Shown in pieces: positions 16,201 through 27,705 of a DNA stretch of 64,000 nt (positions are counted from its first letter, which is position 1; the number at the start of each line of letters is the position of its first letter). The notes beneath the pieces were generated by a model that saw nothing but the letters and a program-made list of their open reading frames with translations, did no database searches and was not told the DNA's origin. The position numbers and the translations under genes are program-made. Source of the DNA: Microstegium vimineum (Eukaryota > Streptophyta > Magnoliopsida > Poales > Poaceae); NCBI GenBank assembly GCA_022036555.1, contig CM039139.1, positions 19,119,376 to 19,183,375 on the forward strand, written 5' to 3'.

Positions 16201-18833
16201 GCTTTATTCCCTGTATTTTTCCCTTTTCCATTCTTAGGCATATTGTCTCTTGGATGCTCTCCATGATGTTGACTACAAAGCATAGAATAATGTACAGAAA
16301 AAAGTATTCGTCATTGTTTCTCTCCATTAACATTTTTTCATCCTTTGAGTGGCACTGGTTTCCAGCCTGTAATGATTTACCACTGGAGGGTTTTAGTAAA
16401 TTTTATCAACCAACTCTTATGGTAAATTCTGGCATTTAAGATTGTAAATCAAGCTGTTTGGTTGCTTTGAACTTGGAAGACTAAGCATCCCTGTTTTTCA
16501 CCTCGTAGAAACACTGTATCTAATCTGTTACCTGTGGTTTAGGCATGCTGGCTGAGAGCAGAGTAGAGAAACCACACCGGATATATGTACCTCGGGATGA
16601 GGCGTTTGAGGAGCTGAAGCAAGGTGCATTCTCATCAGGAAGGCTGCGGGCAGTGCTTCATACCCTTATCCCATCGATGATTGCAACCATCTCAGCTGAG
16701 ACCCACAGCTTCCAAGGTTTCCACCACGTTGATAATCTCTACAAGGAGGGCCTCAGGCTGAAGTTGGGTCTCCAGGAGCACCTGTTCCAGAAAATACCCC
16801 TTGTTCAGAAGATTCAGGAATCAAGTGAGGGGATGCTTCGCTATGATACACCTAGAATTCTTTCCAGTAAGTAAAAATCTATTACCTGTTTGGCTTTAAA
16901 CTGGTGTGCCAATGCCAGATGTTCTTCAGATTCAAGTGCCTTCGTGTGCAGAGAACTGCTGCTTTAATGCTCATACTTTGATTATGCAGAGGACAAGTTT
17001 GCATGGCTCCGTGATGATGAGTTTGCTCGGCAGACTGTGGCAGGAATAAACCCAGTTAGCATCACCAGGCTCACGGTAATGAACTGAAAACATGATTATT
17101 GCGTACATAAGTATACTGCTAACATCGATTAATCACAACACAAAGTAATACATAGCCTTCTTATACAGTACTACTACTTTACTGAGCGATTGTTTGGAAA
17201 TAGGTTTTCCCACCAGTAAGCAAGTTGGATCCTGCAATCTATGGCTCACCAGAATCGTCGATCACAGAAGCAAACATCGCTGGTCAGCTCAATGGACTCA
17301 CAGTACAACAGGTACTGTTGATATGACGATGTTGACAGTTATGTTCATTACTGTATGTACGAATGAACTTTCTTCTTCTGATTCTGATCATGCTCATGCA
17401 TCATGGGTGCATGCAGGCAGTGGACGAGGCAAAGCTGTTCATATTGGACTACCACGATGCCTATCTGCCATTCTTGGACCGGATTAATGCAATAGAGGGA
17501 CGGAAGGCATATGCAACCCGGACCATCTTGTTTCTTACCAAAGCCGGCACACTGAAACCGATTGCTATTGAACTTAGCCTTCCTCCAAGCCAGGCAGGTG
17601 AGCCCCGGCCAAGCAAGGTTCTCACTCCTCCCAGTGATGCTACCTCCAACTGGCTTTGGATGCTTGCCAAAGCTCATGTCAGCTCCAATGACGCCGGTGT
17701 TCATCAGCTCGTGAATCACTGGTATGGATTCCAGAATGAACTGCATGCTCTCTTACATGATTTCTGAACAATGTCGTCAATCCTGACAAACTCTTCCACC
17801 TTCCAGGCTGAGGACGCATGCTATAATGGAGCCGTTCATATTGGCAGCGCATCGGCGAATGAGTGCGATGCACCCAGTCTTCAAGCTCCTACACCCCCAC
17901 ATGCGGTACACGCTGGAGATCAATGCGCTTGCACGGCAGAGCCTGATCAATGCTGACGGTGTCATCGAGTCGTGCTTCACCCCTGGCCCTGTCTCCTTCG
18001 AGATCAGCGCTGCGTACTACCTCAACCACTGGCGGTTCGACCTGGAGGGCCTCCCTTCTGACCTAGTCCGCAGGGGAGTGGCTGTGGAGGATGCGTCGCA
18101 GCCTCACGGCATCAGGCTTCTCATCGAGGACTACCCTTACGCAAACGACGGGCTCCTGCTGTGGTCGGCCATTCGCAGCTGGGTGGAGTCGTACGTGCAG
18201 CTCTACTACCCGGACGCCGGCACCGTTCAGTCCGACGACGAGCTCCAGGGGTGGTACCACGAGACGGTCCACGTGGGGCACGCCGACATCCGGCACGCGC
18301 CCTGGTGGCCCTCGCTCTCTACGCCAGCGGACCTCGCGTCCATCCTCACCACGCTCGTCTGGCTCGCGTCGGCGCAGCACGCGGCGCTCAACTTCGGGCA
18401 GTACCCGCTGGGCGGGTACGTGCCGAACCGCCCGCCGCTGATGCGCCGGCTGCTGCCGGACCCGGAGGGCGACGCGGCTGAGTACGCGGCGTTCCTGGCG
18501 GACCCGCACCGCTTCTTCCTCAACGCGATGCCCGGGGTGCTGGAGGCCACCAAGTTCATGGCGGTGGTGGACACGCTGTCGACGCACTCGCCCGACGAGG
18601 AGTACCTCGGCGAGGGCCGCGACGAGCCGTGGACGGGCGACGCGGCCGCCGTGGCCGCGCACGCCATGTTCCAGGCCGACGTGCGTCGTGCCGAGGAGGC
18701 CATCGAGACGCGGAACGCGGACCAGCGCTGGAAGAACCGGTGCGGCGCCGGGGTGCTGCCGTACGAGCTGCTGGCGCCCAGCTCGCCACCGGGGGTCACG
18801 TGCCGCGGCGTGCCCAACAGTATCTCCATTTGA
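13299..18833 (+). CDS. LOX: 13-lipoxygenase, probably plastid targeted
   Basis: Eight exons: 13299-13668, 14443-14726, 15433-15670, 16543-16866, 16990-17075, 17204-17311, 17417-17721 and 17807-18833. All are GT-AG and in phase, giving 913 aa, a normal length for plant type-2 LOX. An Ala/Arg-rich N-terminus of about 50 residues precedes the PLAT/LH2 domain and looks like a transit peptide. All five iron ligands are visible: H566 and H571 in HQLVNHW, H763 and N767 in HAALNFGQY, and the C-terminal I913. F649 (in NHWRF) aligns with the Phe typical of 13-LOX, where 9-LOX has Val, and A621 at the Coffa position predicts S stereochemistry. Plant 13-LOX oxidise linolenate at C13 in plastids to feed jasmonate and green-leaf volatiles. 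The divergent maize LOX6 type, reported to cleave hydroperoxides instead, is a possible alternative that I cannot exclude. An intact Harbinger element lies 338 bases downstream. Confidence 0.94.
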
Positions 18834-19167
18834 ATGATTCATGATGAAGGGCAGGGCGGGCCCCATATTGTTTTACGGGTAAATGCAGTGTTTATTATTG
18901 TTGTTTTTGAAGCAAATCTGTGCAAGCTTCACTCCTGGGGTTTGGAGCGTCAGTGATAAGACTACGATATAAAAGAGAATGAGAACAACAAAACAACACC
19001 TTGCCTGAAGATAGAAATACACAGCCAAACATGCATATCAATCTGCTGCATGTCGAACATCAAATCTGCCAAGAATGAGGACTGAAAATTGGAAAGTGAG
19101 ATCTTGGCCTGCAGGTCGGCTCTTGCCAGCACTTTATTGCGGCAAGAAGCAATCAATCAACGTAAAT
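18834..19167 (+). other. Lipoxygenase 3' flank
   Basis: The lipoxygenase 3' UTR should lie here; no second gene is visible. The segment ends at the TAA target duplication (19168-19170) of the Harbinger element, so the transposon may lie just beyond or near the poly(A) site. Confidence 0.5.
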
Positions 19168-19506
19168 TAAGGGTCCGTTTGGTTACACTTGCCATGACAA
19201 ATGTTTTGCCAGCGGCAAATGGGCAAATGTTTTGCCATTTGGTTTGATGTTTGGAAGGCAAATGTGTTGCCCTTGGCAAATGTGCAAATGATTGTAGGAT
19301 CTAGCACAAATGTCTGATTTGCCCATCATAATGACATGCATGCATGCACAGCCATGCAACACAGCCCTTGGCTCATTGTTCAACAGTCATGCACGTCGGC
19401 AACACAGCCATGCAGCCCTCGGTTCAATTTATTTTATTACAAATCTTTTGTTCAAACTCAAATCAGTAGCACAATTGTCCTCAAATCTGAACAAATTACA
19501 TTTCAA

Positions 19507-20840
19507 TTATCTCCTACTGTACAAACCATCTGCTATTTCATCCCGGAAAACATTCATGGACTGATCTGATGAACCTGCTTGAGCACTCATGTGTGGTGGC
19601 TGCTGTCGACGTGCTTGCAATGGAACATAATTCTCACCCCGATCACAACGATCAAAGTGCTTATCAGGTATAGTACTATCCCTAATAAAGTTATGAAGTG
19701 TCATACATGCCACTATGATCTTAGTTTGAGCAGCTGTTATATACTTTGGAATTTTGTTTAAAATTCTCCCCTTCATTTTTAGAATACCAAAGCATCGCTC
19801 AATCACATTTCTCAACAAAGAATGAGCATAGTTGAAGATCTCTTTCTTACCTCTAACTTTTGTAGCATTGCGAAATTCTGGGAGATGATACTTTGTACCT
19901 TTGTAAGGAGCCAAATAACCACGTCGGTTGGGGTACCCAGAATCAACTAGATAGAACTTTCCTGTATAAAACAAGGAAAGATTAGTAACTTGTACCATTA
20001 AACAGTATAAGCATGCAAGATAAGACATTTCCTAACCAATATACCTTCTGGTGGATGTGGAAATAAGTGTCCATATTTGTTCATTGCCTCCTTGAAAACT
20101 GTTGTGTCATGTATTGAACCTTCCAAACCAGCTAGGACAAATATGAATCTCATATTAAAGTCACACACAACCATCACATTTTGTGTTGTCATGCCTTTTC
20201 TACACAAGTAGGGGACAATATTCTTGGCAGGTACAACAACTGGGATGTGAGTTCCATCTATGGCTCCAATGGCACCATTGAAATGTGGGTAGAATCTAGG
20301 ATTGTTCAGCCTGTCATGCCTTGTAGTAAACTCAAAATCCAATGGCTTAAGTATGTCAGCTCTTAACTTTACAACACATCTCAGAACTTTGTGGAAGTTT
20401 CTGTGCACAGTGTCTAGAGACCTCTCAAGCCTATTCTCAGCTTGTCTGACACTCTGATCTAAGCCAAGCATCCAAAGGAACATGCCTAATGCCTCAACAG
20501 AACTACTTTTGCTTGTAGATTTCAGACCATATGACTCAAGCAACAAGTTGTGTAATCTATCAAAGGTAGCTCTGTCCATCCTAAACATACTGAAGCACTT
20601 ATGTCTATCTGCCAGGTTCCTTTCTACCCATTCTAACCCAGACTCAGGAGGTATATGTTTCTTTGCTTTATCATAGTAAGTGTCATGGTACATACCAAGA
20701 ATCTGCAATTCAGCTACTTGGTCCTCATCTTCCAGCAACGCCATTTCCATGCTGTCATCAAAGTCTTCACATAACCATTCCCAAATGCCAGAGCTTGAGG
20801 AGGAGTCATCATAATCAGTTGTGTCCTGCAAACAGTTCAT
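19507..20840 (-). CDS. PIF/Harbinger DDE transposase (DDE_Tnp_4)
   Basis: Two exons, 20045-20840 and 19507-19961, are joined across an 83-base GT-AG intron to give 416 aa with no stop. The N-terminal half has the helix-turn-helix-like region of plant Harbinger transposases (FRMDRATFDRLHNLL). The catalytic triad is visible: D195 in GAIDGTHIP, D272 in YLVDSGYP and E320 in NVIERCFG. The protein cuts and pastes the element at TWA targets, together with the ORF1 partner that binds the subterminal repeats. The start at 20840 was chosen as the first ATG; an upstream non-coding exon is possible. Nothing in the frame shows it is dead. Confidence 0.9.
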
Positions 20841-21151
20841 ATACAGAATTCAAAGGTAGTAATCAGTTATTGCTGGTACATATACATAAATAGTCATCCT
20901 CAACCATAGTTACAAGATAAATGCATGAGTAATGAGGCATTGCATAGTAATCAGTTCAAACAACCACAAATTTAAACTTAGTGCAAACAACTTAGTTCAA
21001 ACAACACAAATTCAAACTTAGTTCAAACACACCACTGGCTGGTTTAAATAAATTACAACACTAATTATAGCAGTCTTGATCCACTACTTGAAGTTGTGGT
21101 TCAAGACATAGGTCTCTAGGTAGGACTTCCTAGCTTCTGGATCATTCATGC

Positions 21152-22784
21152 TCATGAAAAGGCCCTTTCCACTAGATCTTTGCATATCTGACAAACACAG
21201 TACCACTCAAGCCTCTGATTTGGTGTCACACCATAGTCAACAACTAACTGTTGTGCTTGCTTGATTGATTCCAGTATCATCTCTTGCTCTGATTTCTTCT
21301 TATTCATTTTGTGATGAGCTACCTTATTCATCAACTCTAGTTTCTGGTTGAAGCATTTTTCAATGACTTGATTTTTTCTCTCATTCTGTTCTGAAGACTG
21401 ACTGCAGAAAGTAGAGATAGACTGACCAACTCGAGGTTTGGGCCTCTTCTCATTTCTACTTCCAAGACTAGTTGGTGTGCTAGAATTATTGGAGGCACTC
21501 CCTCTCTTCTTTGAAGAAGACATGGTCATAGGACTGGAGTTGTCCGCTGGGAAACCACCTTCCTCTTCTTCTTCTTTTTCCTGTTCTTGTTCTTCATCCT
21601 CCAATTCACCTGGCACATCCTCAGTCTGTCCAGGAACATAACTAGTGGAACCATCAAGCACACAATTGTTAAACAGGAGCTCCAGATTTTCTGTATAAGG
21701 TGGAAACTCATGCTTCAACTTCTTCAATTCTAGCTTTTCCTACAATACATACCACAGTTACAATCATTTAGTGTAATGAGACAATTCATTGCATGTCAAA
21801 AGAAGTACAAAATGCATGACACAATTCATTGAAAAAATTGGTACCTGGGTATGGTCCTTCCACCATTGGTTGCTTGCCTTCACTGTGCCATCAGGATTTC
21901 AACCCAGTCGAGAAAATTCATATTTTAACTTTAAAATGAATGCATGCATCTGCCTGAGCTTTCTGATTTTCCCAGACATTTGCTTCCTACTTTGCTTCAA
22001 CCCAGTAGCACAGAAATACCTACCAGTTAACTCTTTGAACCCAGTAGTATTTAAAACACCATTGACATAGTTTCCACATTCTTGTTGTCCAACTAATATG
22101 TCTACAAGAATCTCCTCATTTCTGATTGTCCAATTAGCTTTGCTATTGTGTTTCTATTGCATAAACAACATATTTAGAACGAGTTAAACTGTGCAAAGAG
22201 AGATTAAGATGGCGCATATTTAGTACATTGTTTGCAGCAGGTTCCTCAACGAAGTTGTCCTCTTCATTGTCGTTGTATTCATTGTCCTCTTCATCAAGCA
22301 CATCTTCAACATTGTCCAGTGGAGCTGCGTGGGGGCGTGGAGCTGGTGGCGCGCGTGGAGCTGGTGGCGCTCGTGGAGGACCCGGTGCGAGTTGACGAGT
22401 AGGGCCACGCCCACCACCACGGCCGTGTTTACCACCTACTCCGGACGCAGAGGCGGATTGCCTTACACGGCCAGGGGTTGCGGCGCCTCCAGTTCCACTC
22501 CTAGGTGGGAGGAATTGAAGCCTTTGCGCGGCGAGGCTACGTCCCTGAAGGCCGTCGGAGAAGATCTCCGCCGCGTACGGAGGGGAGTTCGCCCAGGATT
22601 CGGACTGGGAGTTGAGGTCGAAGACGAAGTCCGCCGGAACTGGGGCGGCGGAGTGGCTGCCGGCGGATGTGCCGACCAGATCTTGGAAGGAGGGGTAGCC
22701 GCCGGCGCTGGTGAAGTTGGAGAAGGGAGCTGTGAAAAATTCACGGGTGAACTCTTCGCCGTGGTCGTCGCCCTGCCCGTCCAT
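21152..22784 (-). pseudogene. Harbinger ORF1, MYB/SANT-like DNA-binding protein, one nonsense codon
   Basis: Three exons join in phase: 22227-22784, 21845-22153 and 21152-21739, 485 codons in all. Exon 1 is GC-rich and encodes a low-complexity Pro/Ala/Gly region ending in an acidic stretch. Exon 2 is the MYB/SANT-like domain (ANWTIRNEEILVDILVGQQE and GNYVNGVLNTTGFKELTG). Exon 3 begins EKLELKKLKHEFPPYTEN and has an acidic tract and a coiled-coil-like tail. An in-frame TGA at 21899-21901 stops translation near the end of the MYB-like domain. It is the only lesion I see. The start at 22784 fits MDGQGDDHGEEF; open frame continues upstream. Confidence 0.82.
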
Positions 22785-23396
22785 CAGTGGCGCGCTGAGC
22801 TTAGAAGACCGGATCTGGGCCGGAATCGACAGTACCGGCTCGGAGACGGCCGGATCTATGAGGAGTCGGCCGGCGACAATGGGGAAAACAGGAGGAGAAA
22901 AAGAGGAAAGTGATGGCGGCGATGGAGAGGAGAAGACAAGGAGAGGGCAGTGGCTACGGCGAGGGACAGACGACTGGCGGAGGCGAGGGAGAAGCGAGGA
23001 GGAAGACAACCGCGTGGCAGCGGCGACGGGAAGGCAAGTGGCGGTGGCGCGCGTGGAGGCAAGGGTTCGAGAGGGGCGAGTGCGCGGGTGGGAGACAGGA
23101 CAGTGCGTGGGTGGGAGGGGTAGTGGGTGTCCGGCCCAGAATCCCAGGAGCAAATGCCAAGTTTTGCCACCCTACCTTGGCAAATGAAAAGAGGCAAAAG
23201 ATTTTCCATTGCCAAGTTTTGCCTGAGCTGTTTGGTTGCATTTGCCAACAAAATGGCAAAAAGTGCTATGGTAAATGTTTTGTCACACCATCCAAACAGG
23301 CCCTAAAGACACTAATAATTTGGTCGTATTCCCATAATCTAATCTTGGCAATAATGTCTCTCCCTATATTTGCATTTTACATGATTGAGTAAACAT

Positions 23397-23698
23397 GCCC
23401 TGTTTAGTTCCAACCAAAATCCAAAATCCCAACTATTTTGGATTCCAAAATCTAGAATGCAAAATATTTTGGTGGGGTTTTAGTTCCAACCAAAATTTGC
23501 CTTCCAATGATATGGATTGTGAGGATGACACACAAATCAATGCAAAGATTCCCTTATTTTGGCCTCTTGAGTCCAAAATGCAAAATGGGGAATGGACCAC
23601 TTTTTGCAAAATATTTTGGGTGATGTTTAGTTCCATTTTGCAAAATGAAGAGCCAAAAGCCAAAATATTTTGGATTTCATGGGGAACTAAACAACGCC
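23397..23698. mobile_element. MITE with CTGTTTAGTTCC ends
   Basis: The left end GCCCTGTTTAGTTCC and the right end GGAACTAAACAACGCC are inverted copies, and both are followed by AAAATCCAAAAT-type subterminal sequence. Total length is about 300 bases with no coding capacity. A trinucleotide CAT flanks both sides, but this is too short to prove a target duplication. It begins less than 100 bases from the Harbinger right end. Confidence 0.65.
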
Positions 23699-23764
23699 AT
23701 ATCAGGATTTAGGAATAGCACCACTTAACAGGTTGAAGAAATCAAAAATCCAAATTCATATATG

Positions 23765-24033
23765 CTCCTTCCGTCACAGAAAAAATGTAAATCTTATTTT
23801 GTTTTCAATGCAACATTAATGTAGGGGTAAAATTACACATTTGCCCTTTCTCTATCATTTTAGAAATAGCTGCCTTCTAGAATGTTCTTCTCATGGATAG
23901 TAGTTTTTAGACATGTAGTAGTATTTTTAATAGGTGAGTCCCATTGAAAAAGGTGATCTACATGCCTATAATTACATTATGTCTTGGCCAAGATTTGAAA
24001 TGCATGATTACATTTTTTTTAGGACGAAGGGAG
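23765..24033. mobile_element. Stowaway-like MITE
   Basis: The left end CTCCTTCCGTC and the right end GACGAAGGGAG form inverted repeats, continued inward by AAAAAATGTAAATC and GATTACATTTTTTTT. This is the CTCCCTCCGTCC terminus of grass Stowaway elements. TA follows the right end; the left flank is degraded. Confidence 0.7.
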
Positions 24034-24508
24034 TATATATATTCCGTATTCACCTCTAAGTCTAAATATTGGGTATATTGTTTCTCTCCTAAAGAAAAAT
24101 CAACCCGAAAGCATTTCGATGCTAGTATCAGATCTCTTTCTCGCAAGAATCACTAGAAAAAGGTTCCAAACACAATTTTGCAGCATGGGGATTCAAAGGC
24201 GAAATGTTTTAGCTCCTTCCTCATGGATCAAAACGGCCAATGGATGCTTTCCCATAATTTCTCTCTTCCATCTCTTTTGTATCATGGTATCTTATCTCAT
24301 GAGTAGATAGCGTGTTCTTTTTTTTTATTCCACCTTCTTTGTTAATACATCTTGTGTTTGATTTGTTTTAAAAAAAGATTCAAAGAAAGAAGTGTCATGC
24401 ACCATCTACAATAATATTATTATGCATCTTGTCAAAATGAAGGCTATTATGTTAGAGATGCCCTTATTAATTCCCAATCATTGTTCCTAGTAAACGAGGG
24501 GGAGGGTT

Positions 24509-24775
24509 AGAGCAACTCCAAAAACATTTTTATATATCTTTGCTAACTGAAAAATAATACCCTCTAACAATTCATTTAATTAGATCTCCAATATAGTCAT
24601 GGTTCATTCCACATTTTTCGCTAGCCAAAGATAGAGAAACAACCGAGATTGGATCTCTAGAGATATAGAGAAGCGGTTGGAGGATGGAAATATGTAGGCA
24701 ATGACTTTTCTTCAAATGACTCTCCAAATGATGATTTAGAGAGTGGGTTTAAGAAAGATTCTTAGAGAGGCTCTT
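24509..24775. mobile_element. MITE of the AGAGCAACTCC family
   Basis: The left end AGAGCAACTCC and the right end, read inward AAGAGCCTCTC, are imperfect inverted repeats. The right half (TGACTCTCCAAATGATGATTTAGAGAG) also occurs in the larger foldback at 35140-35680, so the two belong to one family. Confidence 0.55.
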
Positions 24776-26337
24776 AATCAACGAGATTAACATAGTTTTT
24801 TTTTCAAGCACCTTGGTAAATTACAACATGACCTTTTAGTGCAACTCGATCTTATATATGCACATCAATGGTTGATTTATCTTATTTTCATGAAAAAAAT
24901 AGTCATAAAATATTCTAGTTTCGATCGTCTGAATGTTCTAGCTATTATCATCTAAATGTTCTAGTTGATTTATCCAAACTAACAATTGCTCTCCACGTAC
25001 AGATATGTAGGCCAAATAAACTAAATCTACAATGTACAAAAGACTCGAAGTTTTACAAAAAATGACAAAGTTTGCATAAAATTTAAAGTTGTATGCAGTA
25101 AATTATGTTAAACTTTGTTGCCAAGACTATTATTAAATATGCAAAAAATGATTTATAAACCTTTGAATCCAAATTAGGGACAAAATCACAAATAACTAAC
25201 AAGAGTGAGGGCAAATCCACAAGTTGTTATTTCGTCTCAAAGTTAACACGGTTGCAATGACTTAACAGAATAAGGGTAAAGTCTGCATTCAATTTAACAG
25301 GGACAAAAGTACAAAGTTGAAAAGATGAGTAAAACACCATAACTCGTTAAAATAGAGGTATGAATGCCAAAGCCCCACCTTTTATTAAAGGGTCTCCAAG
25401 AGCTCACTAAATCTCTTTCTAATTCTTGATTTTTAGGCAAATGAAAAACAAAAAAACCAACAATTCTTAATCTATCCTCCTAATATTTTAGAACTTGGGA
25501 AAAGTCACCCGGTTCCACGTTAAGCTACGCGCTATCAAGTCGCGCGTAAAGTCCTGGCTTCTCTAGAGGTGAAAGGGTGTGAAAAATAATAAAAGGTATA
25601 AAAGGGTTCTTGATGCAAATGTTCAAGACAGAAAAATATATAAAAGTAGTTAAGACAATTTAGAAATGGTATAGGATTTCTGATGTAAAATTATCTTCTA
25701 TATTTTAAAAGTGGGTTATTATATGTCATGTTCGTTTGATCGTTTAGATGGCTGATAAGCCAGCTGATGCTCTTGGAGTTGGTCTGATTTTTTTTTTCTC
25801 TTAATATCTTTTTAGGAGTTGAAAAACATGGAGATGCTCTTACCGACTACATACACCACCCGGACAGCTCAATCTTATACAACAAAACTACTGTATAACC
25901 AGTCCTAATCAAAATTATTTTGGTGCCGATGTCCTCCTTAATTCCCAGTTTGTGTTCCTTTATTATGAAAATGTCACAGTTTGTGTTACTCAGCAAAATA
26001 AATAAATAAATAAATCAGTAAATGCTCTTGTTTACATAAATTTTGTCAGGCAACTGGGCAACTCGAGACACTTAAGCTACCAACGTTTGCTTTCTCCTCA
26101 CCAGGAAAACAACGCTTGTGAACAATGATCACTCGTTTTCTTTTTACAATCATGAGCAACCAACATGGAATATTTTAGAACATTCCAGACTCCCAACAAA
26201 ATTCAAATTAATGACTCGATTGCTACTAGTATATAACGATGTCTTTCACGAAAATAGTATATCATAATACTACTACTGAGTTTTCTTTCCTCTTAAATAA
26301 CATAATTACTGAGTACGCCCATGAGTCCATGACAAAA
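24776..26337. other. Intergenic region, AT-rich
   Basis: No gene seen. A fragment at about 25727-25775 (GTTCGTTTGATCG...GGCTGATAAGCC) matches one end of the MITE at 55362-55471. The remainder is AT-rich DNA without recognisable ends. Confidence 0.55.
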
Positions 26338-26351
26338 GGCAGCACTCAAAT

Positions 26352-27533
26352 TTTTTTTTCGATAAGAGGAGATTCCCCATTTCCATTCAGATGACGGAAA
26401 TACAGAGTTATTAGAGTTATAGAGGGGGGAGAGGAGATTACAGGCATGCGTTTCACCCACAACGCAAAAGGAGGAATGACCAAAAAACTATTACAAAACA
26501 ACCAGCCCAAAAGAGATCACAACTCAGCGAACCTCAGCTACTGAAACAGAAGGATATAGAAAGCAAATGCAGAGTTTGGGTAAGCTGACAGGTTGTGATT
26601 CATCACACACACAGACATGTAGCCGAATTACTCCTTGTCCACATCATCAACGTCCTTCTTGTCTTGGGCATCACCAGTTTTTCCTCTCTTGGTGTTTAGA
26701 CAGTCAAGGGCTAGCTTCAGCATAGTGTTGACTCTTGCTTCAAGCGCCTCCCTATCCATCTTTGCAAACAGTCCTACCCAATATTTCATCAAGGCACTGG
26801 CATGGTAAATAATCTCACTTGGATTTTTTATCAGTTTTTTTTTCAAAACATGCTTTATTCCTAGCTAACCATAAAGCCCAACAAATTGCAGAAACCCCCC
26901 AAACATGCACACTCCTTTTTCCGGGTAGCCACTTATCTAACCAATTCCAGCACTGGTTAAGATTGTTGGGGACATCATCAGCTCCCAAACATTTCGCTAT
27001 ACATGCCCACACAACCTTAGCGACAGAACAAGTGAAGAATAGTTGGTCAATTGATTCGGGGCAGAAGCAAAAATAGCAATCATGATTACCCTTCCAGTTT
27101 CGTTTGATCATATTGTCCTTAGTAAGGACTGCACTGTTTTCCATAAGCCACATGAACATTTTAATCTTAGCAGGGATCTTCCCTTTCCATATGTGTTTAA
27201 AGTGTTGTCCAGTGTCTTCACTTGTTAAAGCATTGTAAATCGATTTAACAGAAAAAACAGTTCCCCTTCCCAAATTTCCAGCCTACTTTATCAGGAACAT
27301 CAGAAAGCTGAAAAATTTCCACCTTAGCCCATATCATATTCCAAATGTTTTGCAGATCAGCATGCAGCCATCTCCTAAAGGTGATTGCAGTAACACCCTC
27401 TTTAACATTGGCCACATACACATGCTTTTGATCACATAAAGTGTAAAGAGTTGGGATCAAGGAACTTAAAGGACTGTCAGAAGCCAACCATCCTCCCAGA
27501 ACATATTATGATGACTTGGCGGCTCATTTGTCA
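26352..27533 (-). mobile_element. 5'-truncated LINE with 14-bp target-site duplication
   Basis: GGCAGCACTCAAAT occurs at 26338-26351 and again at 27534-27547, exactly flanking the element. A T-run at its left edge is the poly(A) tail of a minus-strand insertion. Minus-strand frames at 26815-27273 encode the LINE zf-RVT region (IWKGKIPAKIKMFMWLMENS, then CYFCFCPESIDQLFFTCS, then WALWLARNKACFEKK). A second frame continues to 26628, and 27245-27487 is an upstream part in another frame, so at least two frameshifts are present. The outermost 33 bases of the 5' end are not LINE sequence but an inverted copy of nearby DNA. Confidence 0.87.
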
Positions 27534-27705
27534 GGCAGCACTCAAATACTAAGCAAATAGCTAGGATCATCAGAAAGATGTTAAACAACAGCTAAAGTGG
27601 CGAAAGTGTCCAGTGCAACCGGCGCATTAGCTCACACTTTTGACGCATAGTACTAATCTAGATACCAAAACCTGACAAATGAGCCGCCAAGTCATCATAA
27701 TATGT
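27501..27705. repeat. Perfect 34-bp inverted repeat pair at a LINE 5' junction
   Basis: 27501-27534 and 27672-27705 are exact reverse complements over 34 bases (ACATATTATGATGACTTGGC and onward). The left arm forms the 5' terminus of the LINE insertion, reaching its target duplication. The right arm is in the flanking DNA 124 bases past the duplication. Confidence 0.93.

Larger units (their letters stand above)
19171..23303 (-). mobile_element. Complete PIF/Harbinger DNA transposon
   Basis: The left end GGGTCCGTTTGG and the right end read inward, GGGCCTGTTTGG, form terminal inverted repeats. Both are followed by subterminal TTTGCCA/GGCAAA motifs repeated many times. The trinucleotide TAA flanks each side (19168-19170 and 23304-23306), the target duplication of this superfamily. 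The element is 4.13 kb and carries the usual two genes, both on the minus strand: a MYB/SANT-like ORF1 (right) and a DDE transposase (left). The right third (about 22220-23110) is unusually GC-rich for a transposon. Confidence 0.93.

Noticed and set aside
18063..18866. Minus-strand 267-aa and other frames opposite lipoxygenase exon 8
   Set aside because: They are antisense shadows of the GC-rich last exon and resemble no protein.
22329..23392. Plus-strand frames of up to 194 aa in the Harbinger right end
   Set aside because: They are Gly/Arg-rich antisense of ORF1 exon 1 and its upstream GC-rich DNA.
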